The position numbers and the translations under genes were made by a program. From contig JAEDNK010000072.1 of NCBI GenBank assembly GCA_016302545.1, positions 1-7,421 on the forward strand: a stretch of 7,421 nucleotides of DNA. Reading direction: 5' to 3'. This stretch comes from Bacillota bacterium (GTDB lineage: Bacteria; Bacillota; Clostridia; Peptostreptococcales; Anaerovoracaceae). Under the pieces are notes generated by a model. The model saw only the letters and a list, made by a program, of their open reading frames with translations. It did no database searches and was not told the origin of the DNA. Of this stretch, positions 1 through 5,267 are shown piece after piece (within the stretch, counting starts at the first letter, position 1; each line of letters opens with the position of its first letter).

Positions 1-2
1 AA

Positions 3-953
3 CTAATCAAATAACACACTGATGGAGCCGTTGGTGAATACTCTTGTCATTGCCTCTGCGAAGAGCGGTGCTACGGACAGGAAAGTCATCTTGTCCAGCT
101 TCTTTTCTTCCGGAAGCGGTACTGTGTTCAGTAAAACCATTTCCTCAATAGCGGAATCCTTGATTCTTTCAATGGCCGGACCTGACAGCACAGCATGAGT
201 TGCACCTGCAAATACAGCCTTTGCGCCCAGATTCTTTATGGCGTTTGCAGCGTTGCAGATTGTGCCTGCGGTGTCAATCATGTCGTCGATGATGATGCAG
301 TTCTTGCCTTCGATATTACCGATGATGTTCATGATTTCACTCTTGTTAGGTTCAGGTCTTCTCTTATCGATGATTGCGATCGGGCAGTTGAGGTACTGAG
401 CCAGGTTTCTGGCTCTGGTTACGCTACCGTGGTCAGGTGAAACGATTACAAGGTCGTCCATCTGCTTTTCCTTGAAATACTTAGCCAAAATAGGCATACC
501 CAGCAGATGGTCCACAGGAATGTCGAAGTATCCCTGAATCTGGTTTGCGTGAAGGTCCATAGTCAGCACTCTGTCTGCACCGGCAGCCATAATAAGGTCT
601 GCCACCAGCTTGGCTGTAATCGGGTCTCTGGCCTTGGCTTTTCTGTCCTGACGGGCATAGCCGTAGTATGGGATTACCGCGTTGATTCTGCCTGCAGATG
701 CTCTCTTCATAGCATCAATCATGATGAGCAGTTCCATAAGGTTGTCATTTACCGGACTGCAGGTTGACTGAATGATATACACATCAAGTCCTCTTACGGT
801 TTCCCAGATATTTACGGAAATTTCACCGTCGCTGAATTTAGTAACGGTAGCCTTGCCCAGAGGCTTTCCCATAATTCCTGCGATTTCCTCCGCTAAGGCA
901 GTGTGTGAATTTCCTGTAAAGATTTTGTAGTCAGCAAATACTCCGCTTCTCAC
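3..953 (-). CDS. prs: Ribose-phosphate pyrophosphokinase (PRPP synthetase)
   Basis: Cytoplasmic enzyme that transfers pyrophosphate from ATP to ribose 5-phosphate, giving PRPP for purine, pyrimidine, histidine, tryptophan and NAD synthesis. The 316-residue protein is full length for class I bacterial Prs. Visible motifs are the ATP-contacting FSDGE (40-44), the flexible catalytic loop around YYGYARQDRKAKARDP (96-111), the family signature MDLHANQIQG (132-141), PDHGSVTRAR (173-182) and the PRPP-binding loop IIDDMIDTAGT (221-231). It starts with GTG at 953. A GAGGT ribosome binding site lies 8 nt upstream (962-966), and no better start is seen. It ends in TAG at the window edge. It is the last visible gene of the murC-glmU-prs operon, 39 nt after the GlmU-like gene. 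The only mild oddity is Ser in place of the second Gly in PDHGG. Identification is by motif and overall similarity to the Bacillus enzyme. Confidence 0.97.
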   Translation of the reverse strand: MRSGVFADYKIFTGNSHTALAEEIAGIMGKPLGKATVTKFSDGEISVNIWETVRGLDVYIIQSTCSPVNDNLMELLIMIDAMKRASAGRINAVIPYYGYARQDRKAKARDPITAKLVADLIMAAGADRVLTMDLHANQIQGYFDIPVDHLLGMPILAKYFKEKQMDDLVIVSPDHGSVTRARNLAQYLNCPIAIIDKRRPEPNKSEIMNIIGNIEGKNCIIIDDMIDTAGTICNAANAIKNLGAKAVFAGATHAVLSGPAIERIKDSAIEEMVLLNTVPLPEEKKLDKMTFLSVAPLFAEAMTRVFTNGSISVLFD

Positions 954-992
954 TTTTTCTTACCTCGTCTTTCTTTTGGTGTAATTTGACAG

Positions 993-1694
993 TTATTTTC
1001 TCTTTTTCTTCAAAATCCCTTTTGCTGAAACCCAGCCCTGTTTCTTCACTCCCCTTGCCCGAGCGATGTAAAGAGCGTCACCCTCTACATCCTCCGTGAC
1101 TGTGCTTCCTGCTGCCACATAGGCGCCTTCGCCCACCGTAACAGGCGAAACCAGATTGCTGTTGCAGCCTATGAAGGCTCCGTCGCCTACGGTTGAGCGA
1201 TATTTATTGGTCCCGTCGTAGTTTACGAATACTACGCCGCAGCCTAAATTAACATCACATCCCACATCTGAATCCCCTATATATGTCAGATGCGACGCTT
1301 TTGAACCGTCTCCGAAGGTGGAGTTCTTGATTTCCACAAAATCTCCCACCTTGCAGTTTTTTCCTACTCTGCTTCCCGGTCTCATGTAGGCAAAAGGTCC
1401 CACCTTGGTTCCCTCTCCTACAGAGCTTTCCACGATTACAGAGCTCTGAATCTCCACACGGTCTGCGATGACAGAATCAACGATTCTGGTGTTTTGCAGT
1501 ATCACACAGTCCGTGCCGATTTGCGTGTTTCCTTCCAGAGTTACGCATGGGCCTATGAAAGTACCTTCACCGATGGTCACACTTTCATCTATATATGCAG
1601 TGTTTATATCGGCAAAGCGCACACCTTTTTCCATGTGTTTTATATTGATTTCAAGCCGCTTTTCCTCGGTCTTTCTGTATTCTTCCAAAGTCAT
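993..1694 (-). CDS. Stand-alone GlmU acetyltransferase (left-handed beta-helix) domain protein
   Basis: Homologue of the C-terminal half of GlmU, which acetylates glucosamine-1-phosphate with acetyl-CoA on the way to UDP-GlcNAc. The 233-residue protein (GlmU is usually about 450-460) begins with a charged helix resembling the GlmU linker (RLEINIKHMEKGV, 13-25). Hexapeptide repeats of the left-handed beta helix follow. Residues matching the E. coli acetyltransferase site are present: R105, K123, the catalytic H135, Y138, N158-Y159 and K164. The stretch GAFIGCNSNLVSPVTVGEGA is close to Bacillus GlmU. The N-terminal uridylyltransferase domain is absent: only 52 nt separate this gene from murC. 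The start is ATG at 1694 because AGGAGG lies 6 nt upstream. A TTG at 1715 extends the frame but puts that site inside the gene. By inference it is an active acetyltransferase needing a separate uridylyltransferase. A hexapeptide acyltransferase with another substrate is possible. Confidence 0.88.
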   Translation of the reverse strand: MTLEEYRKTEEKRLEINIKHMEKGVRFADINTAYIDESVTIGEGTFIGPCVTLEGNTQIGTDCVILQNTRIVDSVIADRVEIQSSVIVESSVGEGTKVGPFAYMRPGSRVGKNCKVGDFVEIKNSTFGDGSKASHLTYIGDSDVGCDVNLGCGVVFVNYDGTNKYRSTVGDGAFIGCNSNLVSPVTVGEGAYVAAGSTVTEDVEGDALYIARARGVKKQGWVSAKGILKKKRK

Positions 1695-1700
1695 ATCTTT

Positions 1701-1706
1701 CCTCCT
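1701..1706 (-). promoter_or_regulatory. Ribosome binding site that fixes the start of the GlmU-like gene
   Basis: A perfect AGGAGG on the minus strand sits 6 nt before the ATG at 1694. This favours that start over the upstream in-frame TTG at 1715. The same bases partly overlap a weak inverted repeat (CTGCC at 1724-1728 and GGCAG at 1705-1709). Confidence 0.85.
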
Positions 1707-1746
1707 GCCTTGCAATGAAAAGTGGCAGACAAAGTCGGCCGAGCTC

Positions 1747-3123
1747 CTACATTTCGAGGAGCATTTCGCCTACCTTATAGATGTCTCCCGCTCCCATAGT
1801 GATGACCATATCACCCTTATGTGCCTTTTCGCTGACATAATCCGCAATTTCCCTGAAATCCTCCATAAAGAGCACTTCCTTGCCCGGATGTGTTTCTCTG
1901 ATTTTCTCCGCCAGCTGTGCCGAAGAAATCTTATATATATTCTTCTCTCTGGCCGCATAAATTTCCGCAAGGATGAGCTTATCTGCCTTGTTGAAGGCCT
2001 CGGCGAATTCATCGAAGAGCGCCATGGTTCTGGTGTAGGTGTGAGGCTGGAAAATACACCACAGGCTGTTATGGGGCACGTTCTGTGAAGCGTCCAGCGT
2101 CGCCTTTATCTCCGTGGGATGGTGTGCATAGTCATCTACGATTTTAACTCCCTCCGAAGTGATACCCACTATATCAAATCGCCTCTGTGTGCCTCTGTAT
2201 TCCTCCAGGGTTTCCCTTATGGTTTCCGCATCAACGCCCAAGGTATGGCTGCAGGTAAAGGCCGCCAGAGCATTGAGTATGTTATGCTCTCCCGGCACTG
2301 CCAGCTGCACTGTGGTCAGGGTCTGTCCCTCGTGATTTACCTTAAAGGAAGGCATTCCGTTTTCGTTGAAAAGAATGTCCGACACCCAATAGTCGCAGTT
2401 TTCGTTAAGTCCGAAGGTCACCACATTGCCGTGGCCTCTGATAACCTTATTTACGAAAGGATTGGCGTCGTAGGCTATTATTATGCCCGACTCAGGCACC
2501 AGGGACGCAAATTTGTCGAAGGAGCTGACGATATGGTCTATATCCTTGAAATAATCAAGATGATCCGAGTCGATATTCAGTATAATTTCTATCTTAGGTC
2601 TGAGGCTGAGAAAGCTGTCCATGTACTCACAGGCCTCGGTAACGAAATACTTGCTGTGTCCCACCTTTACATTGCCGCCGATTTCTGCCAGATTGCCTCC
2701 CACCAGAATGGTAGGCTCCAGCTTTGCTCTTTCTAAAATTAAAGAAACCATAGAGGTGGTTGTAGTCTTGCCGTGGGTTCCGGATATGGCTATACTGTTT
2801 TCGTATTCGTCCATAAGAACGCCCAGCATCTGCGCCCTCGTTACAGTCTCAATGCCTCTTTCGGCCGCCCTGACGATTTCCGGATTGTCCTTTCCCACCG
2901 CTGCCGAATATACTACTAAATCGGCGTTATCTACATTTTCCGCTCTATGGCCTATAAATATTCTGGCACCATTACCTGCCAGCTTTGAAGTTATATCCGA
3001 CTCCTTCATATCGGAACCGGAAACACTGTACCCTCTTGACAGCAAAATTTCTGCAATGGCAGACAGTCCTATGCCTCCTATGCCAATGCAGTGTATATTT
3101 TTATATTGACTTAAATCAATCAT
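1747..3123 (-). CDS. murC: UDP-N-acetylmuramate--L-alanine ligase
   Basis: Cytoplasmic, ATP-dependent Mur ligase that joins L-alanine to UDP-N-acetylmuramate, the first amino-acid step of peptidoglycan precursor synthesis. The 458-residue product has the usual three-domain layout. An N-terminal Rossmann-like UDP-binding segment carries GIGGIGLSAIAEIL (14-27). The central ATPase has P-loop GTHGKTTT (115-122), TEACEYMDSF (162-171) and EHNILNALAA (279-288). The C-terminal domain carries DDYAHHPTEI (330-339) and FQPHTYTRT (358-366). DDYAHHP and ACEY fit MurC rather than MurD, MurE or MurF. The ATG at 3123 is chosen because GGAGG lies 10 nt upstream (3134-3138). The in-frame ATG at 3150 has no ribosome binding site and would lie about 6 nt from the predicted transcript start. 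It is first in the presumed murC-glmU-prs operon and divergent from spoVG. Confidence 0.96.
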   Translation of the reverse strand: MIDLSQYKNIHCIGIGGIGLSAIAEILLSRGYSVSGSDMKESDITSKLAGNGARIFIGHRAENVDNADLVVYSAAVGKDNPEIVRAAERGIETVTRAQMLGVLMDEYENSIAISGTHGKTTTTSMVSLILERAKLEPTILVGGNLAEIGGNVKVGHSKYFVTEACEYMDSFLSLRPKIEIILNIDSDHLDYFKDIDHIVSSFDKFASLVPESGIIIAYDANPFVNKVIRGHGNVVTFGLNENCDYWVSDILFNENGMPSFKVNHEGQTLTTVQLAVPGEHNILNALAAFTCSHTLGVDAETIRETLEEYRGTQRRFDIVGITSEGVKIVDDYAHHPTEIKATLDASQNVPHNSLWCIFQPHTYTRTMALFDEFAEAFNKADKLILAEIYAAREKNIYKISSAQLAEKIRETHPGKEVLFMEDFREIADYVSEKAHKGDMVITMGAGDIYKVGEMLLEM

Positions 3124-3162
3124 TTTGCAGTTGCCTCCGCTGTAACTCATAGTTCAAGATAT

Positions 3163-3171
3163 AGTATACCA
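3163..3171 (-). promoter_or_regulatory. Candidate extended -10 promoter for the murC operon
   Basis: On the minus strand TGG followed by TATACT matches the extended -10 pattern TGnTATAAT with one mismatch. No good -35 hexamer lies 16-18 nt upstream (TCCACT or TTCCAC at best), so the TG extension would have to compensate. Transcription would begin near 3156, giving a leader of about 33 nt to the chosen murC start. Confidence 0.55.
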
Positions 3172-3216
3172 TAAACTCAGGAAAAAGTGGAATGACATTT
3201 AAGAAATTTTTTAAAA

Positions 3217-3234
3217 AGTTGTAATAGTTGTAAT
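3217..3234 (+). repeat. Perfect tandem 9-bp repeat AGTTGTAAT x2 over the spoVG -35 box
   Basis: Two abutting copies of AGTTGTAAT occupy 3217-3225 and 3226-3234 with no mismatch. The second copy contains the proposed -35 element TTGTAA (3228-3233). The flanks are very AT-rich (A and T runs on both sides). Possible readings are a direct-repeat operator, an upstream alpha-subunit contact region, or chance in AT-rich DNA. Confidence 0.6.
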
Positions 3235-3256
3235 TTTTTTAACAATGTGCTATAAT
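3228..3256 (+). promoter_or_regulatory. spoVG promoter, sigma-A type with extended -10
   Basis: The -35 element TTGTAA (3228-3233) is separated by 17 bp from a perfect TATAAT (3251-3256), which is preceded by TGC to form an extended -10. The predicted transcript start is near 3262-3264. I saw no convincing sigma-H element, although the Bacillus subtilis spoVG promoter is a classical sigma-H target. Confidence 0.8.
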
Positions 3257-3257
3257 A

Positions 3258-3287
3258 CTTTCGAGCATATGGAAATATGCGAGAAAG
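3258..3287 (+). promoter_or_regulatory. 30-nt imperfect palindrome / 5' leader hairpin of spoVG
   Basis: Left arm CTTTCGAGCATAT (3258-3270), loop GGAA (3271-3274) and right arm ATATGCGAGAAAG (3275-3287) pair at 11 of 13 positions. The inner stem GCATAT/ATATGC is perfect and closes a GNRA-type tetraloop. The only mismatches are two adjacent G.A pairs (3263/3282 and 3264/3281) in the 5'-GA/3'-AG arrangement that is stable in RNA. The right arm reaches into the AAAGGTGG ribosome-binding region. If transcription starts at about 3263, only the upper stem is in the RNA. The full element could then act as a DNA operator over the start site. Confidence 0.6.
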
Positions 3288-3303
3288 GTGGATAGGACAA
3301 GAA

Positions 3304-3594
3304 ATGAATATTACTGATGTGAGAATCAGAAAAGTTGGCGAAGAAGGAAAAATGAAGGCAATCGCTTCCGTTACCTTTGACGACGAATTCGTAGTACACG
3401 ACATAAAAGTAATCGAAGGACGAAACGGTTTATTCATTGCAATGCCCAGCAGAAAAATGAGCGACGGCGACTTTCGCGACATAGCTCATCCTTTGCTCTC
3501 AGAAACGAGAAACAGAATCAAAGATGCGATTCTGAATGCCTACGAGAACATAGAAGATGACGAGCAAAAGGAACTAGCAGAAAGCGAAGCATAA
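3304..3594 (+). CDS. spoVG: SpoVG family septation/regulatory protein
   Basis: Small cytoplasmic protein of the SpoVG family. Members bind nucleic acid and affect septation, sporulation or virulence gene expression depending on the species. The 96-residue product matches Bacillus subtilis SpoVG almost end to end: MNITDVRIRKV at the start, MKAIASVTFDDEFVVHDIKV (17-36), NGLFIAMPSRK (41-51) and DGDFRDIAHPL (54-64). An acidic, poorly conserved tail follows. The ATG at 3304 matches the family N-terminus, and AGGA (3294-3297) lies 6 nt upstream. A second SD-like AAGGTGG (3285-3291) is 12 nt away. An in-frame ATG at 3277 would add nine unrelated residues and lies inside the leader hairpin. The gene appears monocistronic, with a promoter at 3228-3256 and a terminator at 3611. 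Its presence does not prove sporulation, since non-spore formers also carry it. Confidence 0.96.
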   Translation: MNITDVRIRKVGEEGKMKAIASVTFDDEFVVHDIKVIEGRNGLFIAMPSRKMSDGDFRDIAHPLLSETRNRIKDAILNAYENIEDDEQKELAESEA

Positions 3595-3610
3595 ACTCAT
3601 ACTTACAAAC

Positions 3611-3643
3611 AAAGCCCAAAGCGATTTAGTGCCCCGGGCTTTT
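3611..3643. terminator. Bidirectional terminator between spoVG and pyk
   Basis: AAAGCCC (3611-3617) pairs with GGGCTTT (3636-3642) around an 18-nt loop. A short T run follows on the plus strand, and GGGCTTTGTTTGT follows on the minus strand. It lies 17 nt after the spoVG stop and 13 nt beyond the pyk stop, as expected for a shared terminator of convergent genes. The long loop and short T tracts make it moderate in strength. Confidence 0.7.
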
Positions 3644-3655
3644 ATATTACATATT

Positions 3656-5077
3656 TTATCTCACAGTCTCCACTCTTACCATGTTGGTATTGCCCGGTAT
3701 ATCCAGGGGCAGTCCCGCGCTGATTACAACTTTATCTCCCGGCTTCAGCAGACCTTCGTTCTTACTTTCTTCAAGACACCTTGCGATGAGAACTTCAAGG
3801 TCCCTCAGGTTTTCCACGAAAATAGGCGCAACACCCCACTGAAGGGCCGACTGGTGATAGGTCTTGCGCTCAGGTGTTGCCGCAATAATTCTGGTGATCG
3901 GTCTGAACTTGCTCATTCTGGTTGCAGTGTATCCAGTCTTGGTAATGGCTATTATTGCTTCAGCCTTGATGTCCTTTGCCAGTGTGCAGGCCGCATGACC
4001 AACAGCGTTGGTAGTATCATCCGCATCCATTTCATGCCATATATTGTTTCCCGGTACGAACCTCGGGTCGTCCTGTTCAGCCTGTCTTGCTATCTTAGCC
4101 ATAGCAGCAACCGCCTCGGCAGGATACTGGCCCATGGCGCTTTCTCCCGAAAGCATCACCGCAGAGGTGCCGTCAAATACAGCGTTTGCCACGTCGGTGA
4201 TTTCGGCTCTGGTAGGCACAGGATTTGTTATCATGGATTCCAGCATCTGAGTCGCGGTTATTACGATTTTACCGCTCTGCTGGCAGCGCTTGATGAAACG
4301 CTTCTGTATTCCCGGAAGTCTCTCGAAATCCACCTCGACTCCCATATCGCCTCTGGCTACCATTATTCCGTCGGAAAGCTCCAGTATTTCCTCGAAATTC
4401 TCGATTCCCTCCAGATTTTCTATTTTGGAAATTATTTTGATATCCTTTCCTCCGTGAGCGTCGAGAAAGCCTCTGAGAAGTCCCACGTCCTCTGCCTTTC
4501 TCACAAAGGACGCCGCCACATAATCCACATCTTTTTCTATTCCGAAGATGAGGTCTTCTTTGTCCTTTTCACTGAGGTATTCCATCTTAAGTGCCACATT
4601 TGGAATGTTTATGCCCTTGTGATTGCTGACCGTGCCGCCATGCTTAACCTTGCACTTCACCTCTGTATCGGTGGTTTCAATAACCTGAAGCCTAATTTTA
4701 CCGTCATCTATGAGTACGTAATCACCTGTTTTAAGCTCTCGCGGCAGTTCCTTATATGTTACAGCCGAAATGCTGCTGTTTCCATTAACATGCTCTGTTG
4801 TAAGGGTAAATATCTGTCCATCTTCAAGCTCTGCCTTTCCCCCTTCGAAATTTCCCGTCCTTATCTCAGGTCCCTTTGTATCCAGCATCACTGCGGCAGG
4901 TATGCACAGGGAATCTCTTACCTTTCTGAAAGTGTCTATGGTTTTTCCATGTCCCTCATGGTCTCCGTGGGAAAAGTTCAGTCTCGCCACGTTCATCCCT
5001 GCCTTAAGCATTTTTTCCATTACCTCTGCACTGGCAGATGCCGGCCCCAGCGTACATACTATCTTTGTTTTTCGCAT
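3656..5077 (-). CDS. pyk: Pyruvate kinase
   Basis: Glycolytic enzyme converting phosphoenolpyruvate and ADP to pyruvate and ATP. The 473-residue protein has the standard layout. The N-terminal barrel begins MRKTKIVCTLGPAS and carries ARLNFSHG (31-38, with R32, N34 and S36) and LDTKGPEIRTG (65-75). The B domain follows, then the active-site signature IISKIENLEGIENFEEI (215-231) with catalytic K218 and metal ligand E220, ARGDMGVE (241-248) and TATQMLESM (274-282). The regulatory C-domain ends at VRVETVR. Glu71 in DTKGPE is the residue associated with K+-dependent enzymes, whereas K+-independent ones carry Lys. It lacks the extra C-terminal phosphohistidine-like domain found in roughly 585-residue Bacillus-type enzymes. 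ATG at 5077 is preceded by AAAGGAGGG (5086-5094) at a good distance. The gene is monocistronic as far as visible and divergent from the CoA-transferase. Confidence 0.97.
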   Translation of the reverse strand: MRKTKIVCTLGPASASAEVMEKMLKAGMNVARLNFSHGDHEGHGKTIDTFRKVRDSLCIPAAVMLDTKGPEIRTGNFEGGKAELEDGQIFTLTTEHVNGNSSISAVTYKELPRELKTGDYVLIDDGKIRLQVIETTDTEVKCKVKHGGTVSNHKGINIPNVALKMEYLSEKDKEDLIFGIEKDVDYVAASFVRKAEDVGLLRGFLDAHGGKDIKIISKIENLEGIENFEEILELSDGIMVARGDMGVEVDFERLPGIQKRFIKRCQQSGKIVITATQMLESMITNPVPTRAEITDVANAVFDGTSAVMLSGESAMGQYPAEAVAAMAKIARQAEQDDPRFVPGNNIWHEMDADDTTNAVGHAACTLAKDIKAEAIIAITKTGYTATRMSKFRPITRIIAATPERKTYHQSALQWGVAPIFVENLRDLEVLIARCLEESKNEGLLKPGDKVVISAGLPLDIPGNTNMVRVETVR

Positions 5078-5099
5078 AGGTTATACCCTCCTTTCTTCA

Positions 5100-5128
5100 A
5101 TTATACTTTCCGTCATAATGATAAGCAA
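5100..5128 (-). promoter_or_regulatory. Candidate pyk promoter
   Basis: On the minus strand a perfect TATAAT (5100-5105) lies 17 bp downstream of TTGCTT (5123-5128), which shares only TTG with the -35 consensus. A start about 7 nt after the -10 would fall near 5093, at the edge of the pyk ribosome binding site. The leader would be only about 16 nt. A more upstream promoter cannot be excluded. Confidence 0.5.
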
Positions 5129-5184
5129 GTAAAATCTAAATACATTCTTTGGCATCATGTGCAAAAAGAATGCAATGTTCGTCC

Positions 5185-5213
5185 TTGCGGGTTCTTTCTC
5201 AAACGGATATAAT
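5185..5213 (+). promoter_or_regulatory. Promoter of the CoA-transferase gene
   Basis: TTGCGG (5185-5190), a 17-bp spacer and a perfect TATAAT (5208-5213) form a sigma-A type promoter. The start is predicted near 5220, giving a leader of about 48 nt that ends in the strong ribosome binding site AAAGGAGG (5252-5259), 8 nt before the ATG. A small inverted repeat, GGTG (5214-5217) and CACC (5224-5227), straddles the start point. No catabolite-control or Rex-type operator was recognised. Confidence 0.7.
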
Positions 5214-5267
5214 GGTGGCAAAGCACCCTTGCAAAATCGCATGTTATATTAAAAGGAGGATTTAATT

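Noticed and set aside
1695..1715. Seven-residue N-terminal extension of the GlmU-like protein from a TTG at 1715.
   Set aside because: The extension would encode the AGGAGG that serves the ATG at 1694, and no ribosome binding site precedes the TTG.
1468..2088. A 206-codon plus-strand open frame across the murC/glmU junction.
   Set aside because: It is antisense to two well-identified genes and has no family resemblance, so it is treated as a shadow.
3124..3150. Nine-residue N-terminal extension of MurC from the ATG at 3150.
   Set aside because: There is no ribosome binding site upstream, it lies about 6 nt from the predicted transcript start, and GGAGG within it serves the ATG at 3123.
3177..3482. 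A 101-codon minus-strand open frame opposite the spoVG promoter and 5' half.
   Set aside because: It overlaps the clear SpoVG gene and its product is low-complexity (Ser/Phe/Leu-rich) with no family match.
3629..5212. A 527-codon open frame on the plus strand fully antisense to pyruvate kinase.
   Set aside because: Its product is rich in Cys, His, Ser and Tyr with no recognisable domain, as expected for a frame opposite a codon-biased gene. Its start lies inside the spoVG/pyk terminator, with no ribosome binding site or promoter noted. The pyk frame is unmistakable.
5229..5246. Possible catabolite-control (cre-like) site around TGCAAAATCGCATG in the CoA-transferase leader.
   Set aside because: The spacing between the TG-AA half and the CG core is two bases too long for the consensus.
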